NCBI GenBank assembly: GCA_000969725.1
Contig: JXSR01S022522.1
Reading direction: 5' to 3' (one strand)
Source of the DNA: Ophiothrix spiculata
Lineage: Eukaryota > Echinodermata > Ophiuroidea > Amphilepidida > Ophiotrichidae
DNA: 35,055 nucleotides
Position numbers and translations under genes: made by a program. The notes below the pieces were generated by a model that was not told the DNA's origin, ran no database searches, and saw only the letters and a program-made list of their open reading frames with translations. Shown here in pieces: positions 17,546-26,924 of this stretch. Within the stretch, counting starts at the first letter, position 1. Each line of letters opens with the position of its first letter.

Positions 17546-19492
17546 TTATGACACAATACAATTGTGATTGTCGTCTTTATGAAGGTCATCCTCATCAGGT
17601 GGAACCAAGAAAGACTCATCCGCAGATGGAGATAAGTTGGTAGGTGTACTCCCCTGATAACTCCTCCTCTTCAATTCGAGACCAATCATCTTTTTAGGAT
17701 CCCAGCTTCTCCTTTTTGGACTCTTTTGAATCGAGCGTGAACTTGTGTTTAACATGCTGGGGCTCTGATTATTACTGTCTGCCCTCTTATCCAGGGCATT
17801 CTCAAGGTTTTGAATTTTATCAGTTAATTCTTGTATACTTTGAATAATCAAGCCATCAATAGGTCTTGGTTTATTGCTGATAGGAGGTGGACTTGGCGGT
17901 GGCGTTTCCTCAATAGTAACGTTATGAGTAGGCGGACTAGCTGGTTCCTCCACATTAACTGTAGGCTGCTGAGGGTAGTCTTTTGTATTCCAAATGATTT
18001 CTGGATCATCATTTGGAGGGGGCTTTTTCTCATCAGGATTTTCTGGTATTTTTTCAAGATGGCCACTTTTGCTCTTTTTCTTTTGACGTGAATGGTCCTT
18101 ATCTTTCTTCTTCATGTCCTTGTAGATTTGCTTGGCTGATACGAACGGTGTGTCAGGCACTTCATATATGGAGTTAAACTTTTTATAGTCTATTTTGTAC
18201 TGTTTATCTTTTTCACTATCGAGTCTGATCACCGAACTGGAGAAACGGTAGCCCCACTTGATCTCAGATGGGATATAAGATGTGCGAGCTTGAGTCACAA
18301 GTCCGGTTTGTTGAACGACGCCCTCAAGAAAAATAATGATCTCCAAATTTGCATCTTGTAGGTCTTCTGCAGATAATTCATACAATGGACTCTTTTCATC
18401 AATGACATGACATATTATGACGGGCCAAATAGTTAAAGTACGGTCTTCACCCGTGGAAAAGGACAAATCCATATTATGATGATACAAAGGTATAAATTCT
18501 CCTTCTGTTGTCAAAGTTGGTTTCATTGCATACACCCTTACATGTGATTCATACAACTGACTCTGGCGAATATTCCCAATTCGAAACATAAAGCAAAGTT
18601 TCCCATTGCGCATAGCTATGACGGCATGACGACTGAATTTCAAGGTAGCGGTTCGGTTACTGGGAGATCCAATCTTGGCGAAAATCAACCCAAGCAAGAT
18701 GGTGTTAAGGAGGTAACTAAAGATGGATTGGATGGCCCCCAAGGCAGCAGCATAAACGCAGGCTTCCGTTACAAATCGATAGCCGTATCCGATGGATGTT
18801 TGAGTTTCAACCGAGAACAAGAATGCGGCGAAGAATGTTTCCACATTGTAAACACATGGTTCTTCATACCAATCAAAGTTACAGGGATTATAATCACTAT
18901 GACTGTCACTGCCTGAATCTCCCGGAAGTTGAACTGAAGATACTGCCAAAGTAACATTAGCGTCAGAACCCGGGATGCTACCCGGATAATCGTAATCCGA
19001 CTCGCTTCCTGTGGTACCGCCAAATCCAAGAAAGCCAAAAAGTGGCTCTGACAGATCTCCATGCACCCAAGCTATCAAATACCAGAAAATGGCAAATATA
19101 AACCAACTTAGCCCATATGAAAGGGTAAAGATGAGGAGAATATATCGCCACTTGAGATCAATCAAAGTTGTGTAGGCATCAGAGATCATGCGAAATCTTC
19201 GATACTTCAAGTGAGTGTGAAGGATATTACACCTTCCATCTTTACTAATAAGTCTTTGAAATTGATTCCTTTTGCGTATCAGGTTGGTCAAACTGAATGT
19301 CCACTGAGAGGATTGACGCTGTTGAGAATATGGGATTTTAAGTGGTGAATCAAGATCAAATGGATTTCCTGCCGGTATCCCGTTGGGTTTCCTTTCATGA
19401 GAGCCGCCAATGTTTCCATTGTAAGTTGTATCTCCTCCATACATTACTTTCCTTGTTGGTAACTCCAAGTGATCTCTTTCCTCTTTCGACAT
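17546..19492 (-). CDS. Inward-rectifier K+ channel (Kir/KCNJ family, Kir3-like)
   Basis: 648-residue, intronless coding sequence for a plasma-membrane K+ channel subunit that would assemble as a tetramer. The slide-helix motif LKWRYILL is near 113-120, M1 near 117-142 ends with HGDL, the pore helix is 217-231, and the filter TSIGYG is at 232-237. The pore-flanking cysteines C213 and C245 are kept. M2 is ~246-272, and the cytoplasmic Kir domain runs ~280-450 with FSRHAVIAMRNGKL, LYESHVRV, ICHVIDEKSPLYELS and QARTSY. By eye it most resembles GIRK (GEFIPL, FSTGED, QARTSY). Position 263 in M2, the rectification-controller site, is Asn, as in weakly rectifying Kirs. The turret from HGDL to C213 is 66 residues against roughly 17 in Kir2.1, and is acidic/Gly-Ser rich. 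The segment after M2 reads AKIGSPSNR where most Kirs have PKKR. The long C-tail has a lysine cluster (460-476), a Pro-rich stretch (487-540) and a short possible coiled coil (547-571). Start is the first ATG, with A at -3. An acceptor-like ATATCAG sits 19 bases upstream, so a non-coding 5' exon is likely. Confidence 0.95.
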   Translation of the reverse strand: MSKEERDHLELPTRKVMYGGDTTYNGNIGGSHERKPNGIPAGNPFDLDSPLKIPYSQQRQSSQWTFSLTNLIRKRNQFQRLISKDGRCNILHTHLKYRRFRMISDAYTTLIDLKWRYILLIFTLSYGLSWFIFAIFWYLIAWVHGDLSEPLFGFLGFGGTTGSESDYDYPGSIPGSDANVTLAVSSVQLPGDSGSDSHSDYNPCNFDWYEEPCVYNVETFFAAFLFSVETQTSIGYGYRFVTEACVYAAALGAIQSIFSYLLNTILLGLIFAKIGSPSNRTATLKFSRHAVIAMRNGKLCFMFRIGNIRQSQLYESHVRVYAMKPTLTTEGEFIPLYHHNMDLSFSTGEDRTLTIWPVIICHVIDEKSPLYELSAEDLQDANLEIIIFLEGVVQQTGLVTQARTSYIPSEIKWGYRFSSSVIRLDSEKDKQYKIDYKKFNSIYEVPDTPFVSAKQIYKDMKKKDKDHSRQKKKSKSGHLEKIPENPDEKKPPPNDDPEIIWNTKDYPQQPTVNVEEPASPPTHNVTIEETPPPSPPPISNKPRPIDGLIIQSIQELTDKIQNLENALDKRADSNNQSPSMLNTSSRSIQKSPKRRSWDPKKMIGLELKRRSYQGSTPTNLSPSADESFLVPPDEDDLHKDDNHNCIVS

Positions 19493-19511
19493 CTTGAAGC
19501 ACCTTGCCTTT

Positions 19512-19530
19512 CTGATATGATCAAAAATTG
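19512..19530 (-). promoter_or_regulatory. Possible 3' splice site before the Kir start
   Basis: Minus strand reads TTTTTGATCATATCAG|AAAGGCAAGG shortly before the ATG. Vertebrate KCNJ genes typically have their coding sequence in one exon after a non-coding exon, which fits. The pyrimidine tract is short. Confidence 0.35.
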
Positions 19531-20374
19531 ATAAATTATTCCAAAATCAGCATAATGATGCTTTGTAGTTTCATAACAATTGGTGAAATCTTAACATAAT
19601 GATACATGACAGTTACGCATCAAATCAGTGCGGCTGGTATGTTATCAAACATCCATCCTCATCAATATCTCCCTTCATAATGAGTTTGTTTTTCAATTTG
19701 CATCTAATTTATCATTATAAAAGAAATTGTGCGCAATGCAAAATGTGGTGAATTTGATACCTTTAATATATTACACACATGTTAAAAAGCACTTAGAAAT
19801 ATTACAAGTTGCCTGATTCGCAAGCAATCTGCAATGTAGGATCAACACAGATTTATTGTTTCATATACCTTTGCGTGTCTAACCTTTTCTTACAGTAATT
19901 TTAATCATTTTTTGTTTATGTGGGGTTATTTTTTTTCATTGCTGGTAAATCTGGTGATCTGTTGTGCAAGGTGGTAAAGAAAGCAATGGCCTCCCACACT
20001 GTACTGCAAGCACACCATTCCTGCCGGAATCATCATGAGGCCATTTTTGAAATTTCAAACAAGTACAAGCTTGTCGGGACAATTTAAACCACTGGTGTAT
20101 ACTGATGTAGAATACGAAGGTTTCACATTTGAAATATTTAAAGACTACTTGTCCTTCAGAAGAAGTGGTGAAGAAGTTATATTGGCACATGGTATTCCAA
20201 ATAAAAGTGAATGATGATAGTTTGTTGACAGATTCTCAAATTCATTTATATCAACCTTCAGTTACTGTTATAATTATTTTGGAATAAACCTGATTCTGGT
20301 AAAAACAGGGTGAAGGACAAAAAACATGATTCTGGTAAAAACAAGGTGAAGGATAAATATTAAGGGTAAAGGGA
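19531..20374. other. gene-free stretch with a ~39 bp dimer
   Basis: No gene seen. TGATTCTGGTAAAAACA(G/A)GG, continuing TGAAGGA, is repeated in tandem near 20289-20356. Confidence 0.5.
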
Positions 20375-21051
20375 ATCCATCTGCTCAGGAAAATATGAAT
20401 TCTAACTATTTTTTAATCATGAAAAGATAAATAGTTTCAACAGCCTATGCGGGGACTCGAACCTTGGATTATGGCAGTTGTTAGTCATGCATTACGAAGC
20501 GAGGGATCTACTGCTGAGCTATCAAGGCAGCGTTGAGATCATGAACTAAAATCCAAAACATAAACATTAGAATGCCGTATTTTTCTTTTGTTTACATAAA
20601 AATTGAAATGTTTGCCTCATTGGAATGCTCAATTTGTAAGTTAATTATGCGAATGCGTATATCAGACAAAATGTAGATAATGTAGATACTTAAAACAGGC
20701 AATTCACAGCTCAAACAGGGCGAACTCAGAGTTGTAATTCAAGTCCGGATTTTCGGGCAAAACAACGCGGGTTTGTAACATTATCATTCAAAATCAACTC
20801 AGCATATTTATAAAATAATGTTTGTAAATCAATAAGAAGTATCAAGCCTACAATCTGTCAAAATTTGAAACCAGTCGAATTGTTCGAACATCATGAAATT
20901 ATGAGGTTTCTTTAGGCGTCATTTTGACCTTGGTAATGGATGTGAAATCACTAGTAAAGTTCCATGTATAAACTAGAGACTCTATTCAATATGTACGCCA
21001 AAAATTGTGATATTCTGATAAGTTTAAAAGTAGGTAAAAACTTGCAGTAAA
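20375..21051 (-). repeat. tRNA-module repeat family, copy 2
   Basis: A 677 bp match to 1-676 in the same orientation. It is full-length against copy 1 and carries an extra AATTGAAATGTTTGCCTCAT block near 20600, which is also in copy 3. This suggests copy 1 has a deletion there. Confidence 0.87.
20441..20530 (-). pseudogene. tRNA-derived module of copy 2
   Basis: Same module as at 67-156. It has B box GGTTCGAGTCC and a mutated A box (TAGCTCAGCAGTAGATC), with the CTTCGTAATGCATGA region retained and the acceptor stem eroded. Confidence 0.7.
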
Positions 21052-21538
21052 CATGACATTCAGCCGACTGAGAGCCAAATGAAAGTATGCAACCCTGGGG
21101 ATGAGGCTGTTGGAAAATAGGTATACCAATTAATTTTACATTTTGTGCTATATCTTCAAAACTACAAAGAATTTTGAGGTGAAATTTTGGATTTATAATC
21201 AGAAAAATATGGGCTTTCATTTGACATCAAAAAATATACTACTTCCGGTTGAGCACTGGGGGATTAGAATGTGATCGGAACCTTTAATATCAGGTAAAAC
21301 AACTTGATTTTTGCAGAATTTCTAGAAAAACAAACCAACAACAATGACAAAGTCCTAGCAAATAAGTTTGTTTAAAAAAGATTTTATTATAAGTCAACAC
21401 TCCCTTAACCAGAATAAATGCCCTTCTTGTTGAAAAAGAACCAATCCCTGAGTTCCTCTGCCCTGGTGCAGAATCATGGGACAAATATGATATCAGTGTA
21501 ATACAAAACATGTCTAAAAAATGAAATAAATGAGTTAC
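21052..21538. other. gene-free stretch
   Basis: No feature supported, though the minus-strand frame of the next entry stays open as far as 21290. Confidence 0.4.
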
Positions 21539-21734
21539 TGTAGGAATTGAAACTGATGGAAATAAGTCCTCTCCGGGAGTATTGAAATTATCACATAGTC
21601 TGTGAGCTTCGGGATCTCTGCAATGCGGCTCATGTTGGATTCCTGGTTGGACCAATGTTGTACCGGTACTTGAATTTGACTGTGGATCCATACCTGTCCA
21701 GGTTTTCTTTGAGTACTTCAGTTTCCTCATGCGT
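21539..21734 (-). CDS. Candidate internal exon, unknown product
   Basis: Minus-strand acceptor TTTTCAATTTAG|A leads into a frame with protein-like content (RMRKLKYSKKTWTGMDP, TTLVQPGIQHEPHCRDPEAH) and a possible donor ACA|GTAACT. A second donor-like CAG|GTATGG lies inside at about 21694. The frame remains open to 21290, so boundaries are uncertain. Neither donor's phase fits the Kir upstream acceptor, so it is probably not a Kir 5' coding exon. No family recognised. Confidence 0.3.
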
Positions 21735-22084
21735 CTAAATTGAAAATTCTTATCAGTTATCTCACATTGCATGACTACCACTTGTTTAATAGTCGACTAG
21801 TTGGTATCAAATAGTAACAACTTCGACTGTCTTAGCGACTATTGTTGAAGTTTGATTGGCACTGGAAAATGTCCCAAACATGATCTTATCATCCAGTTAG
21901 CTCCAGTTTTGACCAAATTTAATAACTTCCTCCAACAAAATTTAACCCTTTTTGAAGATAAATCATGTTCTAAATATTATGTACAGTTGAATGCAATCTC
22001 TACATGTAGCTTCTGAAGGAAAACTTGTGTGGTTTGTAGCAGAAATGAATTAGTCGACTCGACTATTGGTCATTGATAGTATAC

Positions 22085-22248
22085 AAATATTAACTGCTTA
22101 TATGAGTGTGATGGTAAAAATAAACCATCCCTCATTGAAAGATTGATTGTTCCATTTCACAAGCCGATAGACAGTGAAATGGACAATCATTCTTTCAATG
22201 AGGGATGGTATATTTTTACCGTCACACAAATATAAGCAGTTAATATTT
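22085..22248. repeat. Fold-back element, ~75 bp arms
   Basis: AAATATTAACTGCTTATATG through CCATCCCTCATTGAAAGA to CCATTTCAC is mirrored at 22174-22248 with only a few mismatches, around a loop of about 13 bases (AAGCCGATAGACA). No coding frame. Confidence 0.9.
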
Positions 22249-22260
22249 GTTTTATATGAG

Positions 22261-22524
22261 TAACTCATCTATAGATTCTAGTCATTTGATAACACATTTA
22301 AACCATTGTACTTACCCATTATCCATGAAGCAGAAAGTAATATGTCCCTATACTGACTACTGTACACTGTAGTTTTCAAACCAGTGCAATAAGAATCAAT
22401 ATACTATCAAACGGATGATAGTGATAGTAAAGACTATCAAACGGATGATAGTGATAGTAAAAATGACAAATGATCACGTGTTACAATCTTACCAATCACA
22501 TGACTAGAATCTATGGATGAGTTA
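22261..22524. repeat. Second inverted repeat with 30 bp tandem inside
   Basis: TAACTCATCTATAGATTCTA, continuing GTCATTTGAT, is mirrored by ATCACATGACTAGAATCTAT, continuing GGATGAGTTA. The interior holds a 30 bp unit (ACTATCAAACGGATGATAGT, continuing GATAGTAAAG) twice in tandem at 22403-22462. Confidence 0.8.
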
Positions 22525-22600
22525 TATAATTACAATTATCACAAAAAGTCACAACTTCGACTATTGGCGACTAAGTCTGCAATATGAATTCTATCTTTTA

Positions 22601-23042
22601 CCCCGTACAGACACACTAAAAAGTCGTCTTAACTTGATATCGAGTTCATTTTTAATTTCAAACATGACCTCGGATTAACGAAAAGTAACTCGACTTACGA
22701 CTGTTCACACATGGGCTACAATTTTGAAGTCGAATTGAAATGAAATTTACTTGTTCCAGGTCAATGCGCTGTAGAAGTAAACACGAATTCAACTCGATTT
22801 ACGACGACATGTGTTCATACATACAAAAAGTCATCGGTTGTCGTCGTTAATCGAGTTACATCGAATTACTTACGCGACTTAACTTGCTTTTTAGCGAGTT
22901 GAAAATTTGATGTAAGACGACTTTTTGAAAGATGACTTAAGTCGACTTGAACTGTTCACACACAAGTGAATTTTGAACTCGATATAACTCGAATATGACT
23001 AAAGACGACTAAAGATGACTTTTTGGCTCTGTCTGAACGGGG
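22601..23042. mobile_element. TA-flanked element rich in CGACTT/TCGAGTT words
   Basis: The ends CCCCGTACAGACACACTAAA, continuing AAGTCGTCTT, and (inverted) CCCCGTTCAGACAGAGCCAA, continuing AAAGTCATCTT, are flanked by TA on both sides. Throughout the 442 bp, short words (ACTCGA/TCGAGT and GTCGTC/GACGAC/CGACTT) recur in both orientations more than a dozen times. Non-coding; Tc1/mariner-like by the TA target only. Confidence 0.7.
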
Positions 23043-23354
23043 TAATAAACTGTGGAGGTGTCCTTCAAATTGTAAGCACTAATTGGATTATCTAGGCTTT
23101 CCACTGAATGTGTAATTTGAGTACCCCCACTTTGTAAGTTATATTTAATTAATTCAACATTCCTTGTCAACAAGTCTGGTACATGATATATGACTATACT
23201 TAAAGACATTTTCTGATCTAGTCTAAGATGAAATCAACCTTAAGAAGTACAAAGTTGAATTTTTCTGATTGTAACTTCATTGTATTCCATTAAAGTGTGC
23301 TATACTATCATGCAAATGGGCTGGATTTTCAAATATTGATTGGGAATCCCTGAA

Positions 23355-23699
23355 TCCCAGTCAAGTTAGTTCAAATCGTATGGCGCTCGTTTGCAGTGTG
23401 GAAGGTCCCAAGTCCGATCCCTGCTGGTGCCAAAAGTTGTTGGAAATTCCTTTGGACAAGGAAGCAACTGCTAATTGTCTTGTCAAAATCCGTAGAAAAC
23501 TTGGGGAGCTGATACGGGGAGTGATGGTGCATATGTGGACTGATCAAGATTCAGTGCCCCTAGAGGTTGTCGCAGAACCTGAAATGATGGTTGGTGTTGA
23601 ATGGAGCTTACTTGGGCCATTGTGGTCAGCGAACACCTGTAAAGTGTGCTGATGCTGCGTGGAATTACAAATCAGGGAGGCATAGCGCACTATAAATCC
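23355..23699 (+). repeat. tRNA-derived SINE
   Basis: Begins with TTAGTTCAAATCGTATGGCGC (A-box region) and has GGTCCCAAGTCCGATCCC (B-box region), spaced as in a tRNA. A ~270 bp body follows, ending GGCATAGCGCACTATAAATC. A 90-codon open frame over it is not a gene. The tail is interrupted by the MITE at 23700-24012; ATAAATCCCCTGTATTTATTA resumes after it. Confidence 0.6.
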
Positions 23700-24012
23700 C
23701 CTGGGGGGGGGGGTTCTTAAACAAAAATTGTACGGGAATGCTCACAGTAGTCTTCAGAATTTTGACCATCTCCATACCTCAAAAAGCGTGATTTTGTGAC
23801 CCATCTCTATACCATTTTTCTAGAAAAAGCATACAATTTTGGGAAAATTTGGTGCTTTTTCGGCAAAATTTTCCTAAATACACCCCATTTTGCAATAGGG
23901 TGCATTGGGTCTGTGACGAAAACCCACCCATCAATATACCAAAAATTACAAAAATGCACCCCAAAACCTTTGAGCATCCCCGTATACCATTCGTCAGAAA
24001 GAACCCCCAGGC
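23700..24012. mobile_element. hAT-like MITE with 8 bp TSD, inserted at SINE tail
   Basis: CCTGGGGG...GGTTCTT and AAGAACCCCCAGGC form the tips. A second inverted block follows (TGTACGGGAATGCTCA against TGAGCATCCCCGTATACC). ATAAATCC is present at 23692-23699 and 24013-24020. The element is 313 bp and non-coding, and differs from the GTACT-ended G-run family. Confidence 0.8.
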
Positions 24013-24020
24013 ATAAATCC

Positions 24021-24474
24021 CCTGTATTTATTATCCCTGAATTTGGATAAAAACTAGCAGCACATGCATTCTGCATGGCATAACATTACGCTCCACATTT
24101 GCCATTTACACTTGCAATTGCTGAACACGTGGGTTAGGATCAAGCTTAAGGTTAGGATTAGGCTTAAGGTTAAAAAAAAGTGAGGGTGTGAAGTTGCTCC
24201 GTGGTCGGACAGTCACGTAAAGCCGTGGGTCCCCTGTGCGAATGCTCCTTCATGGGGCGCTGCATACAGTGTATACCTGGTGAGTCTATTCTAAAGTTAC
24301 TCCATAAATTCATAGTGCATTAAATACATCAGATCATATTTGATCAAACATGTATAATAGGCCCTACGTACTCAAAATTTAGTAGCATAGAGTTTTATCC
24401 AAATCTATTTTCCCCAAGAGATAATAAAATCGAGTGTTGGGTAAAGTTGAACTTCACTTTGGTGAGCATGGCTA
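24021..24474. other. gene-free; possible SINE-body fragment
   Basis: ACAGTCACGTAAAGCCGTGG, continuing GTCCCCTGTGCGAA (24208-24242), resembles conserved bodies of invertebrate SINEs as I remember them. Before it, GGTTAGGAT-type phrases repeat (24131-24172). Assignment is tentative. Confidence 0.3.
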
Positions 24475-24813
24475 ATGCCTTTTATATCTACATTATATAC
24501 ATTTTGTCTAACATTAGCATTCATATAATTTACCTGCAAACTGAGCATTCCATGGAGGCAAATATTGCAATTTTTTGTAAACAAAAGAAAAATACAGCTT
24601 TCTAATGTTATTGTTTTAGATTTCAGTCTACGACCTCAAGGTTGCTTTGAGTTAGCTCAGCGACTATTTCCTCACTCCCTAATGCATAGCTAACCGGCGC
24701 CATAAGCCATAGTTCGAGTCCCCCAAATTCAGTTGAAACTATTTCTCTTTTCATGATTAAAAAATATTTAGGATTCACATTTTCCTGAGCAGATGGAGAG
24801 TATTTACCCTTAA
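24475..24813 (+). repeat. tRNA-module repeat family, copy 3 (inverted, truncated)
   Basis: Opposite orientation to copies 1 and 2. It matches them from the GTAGATA block to the CTGAGCAGATGG terminus but lacks the outer ~330 bp. The tRNA-like part (24642-24731) has AGTTCGAGTCC, a mutated A box TTAGCTCAGCGAC and CCCTAATGCATAGCTAACC in place of the anticodon region. Confidence 0.82.
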
Positions 24814-25174
24814 CAAATAATATGCAATTGAGTTTGATTGGTTTGTGTAAAAGCATCCCCACTTGGATTATATTATCTGCTGATGTGCTTCACTTGTAAT
24901 CATAATGGCATAACATTCTGGTAGCATGACATCATATGAATGGCGTGACATCATCAGGTTCCTTACGCCCCCCCCCCCATGAGGCTTGGCGGTGATGTAG
25001 ATTGTGGGGTTCGATGTGACAAACCACCCGTATCACCCCGCCCCATCCCAACCCACACTGGCAACAGGATTTCCAAATGGAGCCTGATAGGTTACCTGAC
25101 GTTGTCCAGGCAGATTTGCAGCATAAATGAGACTATGAAACAGTAAGAGTACACCATGTCTATTATATGGGGTG
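24814..25174. other. gene-free stretch
   Basis: GC-rich patches (C10 near 24968) but nothing coding. Confidence 0.45.
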
Positions 25175-25561
25175 AGGTGGGTGTTGTGGTACTCCAAAGA
25201 ATTTTGGGGTGGTACTCAAAAAAGTTTTGGTAGGTATGTGATATTTGCGATATCCAATATAGGGTCTTGCGGAACTGATTTTTGGTCAAAAATATGGTCT
25301 ATTTTTGCCAGAATTGCGGTCTATGGAACTGCTTTTTTTTCTTGTTAAAATACAACTGAGTGTGCTGAAAATTGCTCAAAATTAAGTTGAAATCTGTATA
25401 AAACACAGTTTTGAGTCATTTTCTGTGAAAATGGGGGTCTTTGGAACTGAAGTAAATTTGAAATGAGCATCTTGTGGAGCAGAAGAGGAAGCTTGAAATG
25501 GGGGTCTTGAGCACGGCACATTGCCTATAGTACCTCCGTTAATGTAGGTGACCCCCGGGAC
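25175..25561 (-). mobile_element. G-run hAT-like MITE, diverged inverted copy
   Basis: Read on the minus strand it follows the 2704-3068 consensus: CATTAACGGAGGTACTAT, AGTTCCAAAGACCCCCATTT, TAATTTTGAGCAATTTTCAG, GATATCGCAAATATCACATA, CCTACCAAAACTTTTTTGAG. The termini are eroded (CCCGGGGGTCACC; GAGTACCACCCC). Confidence 0.78.
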
Positions 25562-25691
25562 GCTAGCCTTTCAGTATCTGAGCGGTATGGTATAGGTACC
25601 TTTCAGAACATCGGTTGGTGGTTGGTGCCTGGTGCTTGGTTGATTTATCGTTAGTCAAGTTTCGGTTTGTAAGATTCTGCAAAAAGCTGCA

Positions 25692-25815
25692 ATGGCTAAT
25701 CTTTGCTTCAAATCTGTGCAGCATGCCCTGTGGCATCTCTTCGGCTGTCGAACACTGTCCGGTTTCCGACCAATGTCTGTTGGTCTGCGGTCAGTGTCCA
25801 ATGAATTAGAGCTTG
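25692..25815 (+). CDS. Candidate first exon with mitochondrial presequence
   Basis: ATG in context GCAATGG opens a 41-codon frame. It starts MANLCFKSVQHALWHL and continues FGCRTLSGFRPMSVGLRSVS before two Glu near the end. The first ~36 residues contain Arg, Lys, Ser and hydrophobics but no acidic residue, typical of a matrix-targeting presequence. The donor is CTTG|GTATGA (phase 1), or an internal CTGCG|GTCAGT at 25792 (phase 2). Only the internal donor joins in frame to the frame ending at 26319. The mature protein is not identified. Confidence 0.42.
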
Positions 25816-26170
25816 GTATGACTACATTGTAAACCTTGCCGCATGAATACATAATCAGGGTATGAATTAGGAAGATCTGTCAATTGTCTTTATTGATTTA
25901 GTGAATAAAGTGATTTGATTGTAGGTCAGTTTTGTTGTAAGCTGTTGTAATCAGAGTCAATTAATGTCAGCTAATAAATTATCTGATTGATTCTGCTTGA
26001 AAGTTTATAAATGCAGAGAAGTCTCTAAATTAATACAAACATCATTATATATGATTACCTTTTATATATGTTATTTATATAGACCTAAAGTTATTTTTAT
26101 GAGATGTAATTATTTTTTACAGAATGACTTTTTATAGTGGATCATAACCTCGTTATTTCTATCTTCAAAT

Positions 26171-26319
26171 TTCCGATGTGTAGTCTTATGAACTTAACTG
26201 AACCCAGACCTCCTGTTGCATGCATAAAGAAGGTTAAACAGAGTTTACAAATTGGGCCGAAGAATCAAGCTGTTGGTGTCATTAGGGCTGGTGGCCAATG
26301 TGTCTACCTCAGCAAGTGA
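26171..26319 (+). CDS. Candidate terminal exon, unknown product
   Basis: After acceptor-like TTTCCGATGTGTAG|T (or CTGAACCCAG|A) a frame runs NLTEPRPPVACIKKVKQ...NQAVGVIRAGGQCVYLSK and stops with TGA at 26317. It joins in phase to the 25692 exon through the CG|GTCAGT donor. No poly(A) signal follows closely, and a MITE starts 30 bases later. It may be chance. Confidence 0.25.
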
Positions 26320-26348
26320 AATTGATGGATCCCCATAGCAAAAAGATT

Positions 26349-26924
26349 TTTCCAGGAGACCTCCAGAAGACCTTAAAGGGGCAATTCATTTTCGACCTCA
26401 TGGTCACTTCAATCAAAATTGAGTTTTTTAGCTTGTACAAATCGTCAACTGGTATATGATACGATCCCCAAACCATTTTTTCATATTTGCTTGCATTTTT
26501 GAGAAAAGTGAGAAAATGTGTCAATTTCTAATTATTGTCGGGGCCCCGACAGTAATTACAACACAGTAGTCTATGGAGATTTTCAAAATGCTGAAAATCT
26601 TGTAACTTGATGATCGGAATCAAGTGAAATTTTCAGTATATATTTATAATGTACTCTTCTTCTTATTTAGCTAGAAAACAGGCAAGGCTTTTGTCACACC
26701 AAAATCATGAATTGCACCTTAAAGGTCTCCTGATACATAATTTGCATGTGAAAAATTCAGGAGACCTTCCAGAGACCTGGAGGTGTCCTGGACATTTTTT
26801 AGGCAATTTAAGTAGGCTCCAGGAGTATCCAACAATCCTGGATCATGTTCCAGGAGACTGGGAGATCTCCTGGAATTCTCACATGCAAATTAGGTATCTA
26901 GGAGACATGGAGGTCTCCTGGAAA
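26349..26924. mobile_element. 576 bp element with 17 bp perfect TIRs and inner inverted repeat
   Basis: TTTCCAGGAGACCTCCA at 26349-26365 is exactly inverted at 26908-26924. An inner pair (GGTCTCCTGATACATAATTT from 26724; inverse at 26861-26906) shares the same CAGGAGACC word, which recurs about eight times. It contains the palindrome TGTCGGGGCCCCGACA at 26536-26551. No coding frame. Confidence 0.7.

Noticed and set aside
17831..19062. Several 70-97 codon frames overlapping the Kir gene on either strand
   Set aside because: Shadows of the Kir coding sequence in other frames.
23380..23652. 90-codon plus-strand frame
   Set aside because: Lies inside a tRNA-derived SINE and includes its B box region; no protein-family features.
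24131..24172. Telomere-like GGTTAGG phrases
   Set aside because: Only two or three imperfect copies separated by other sequence; not a telomeric array.
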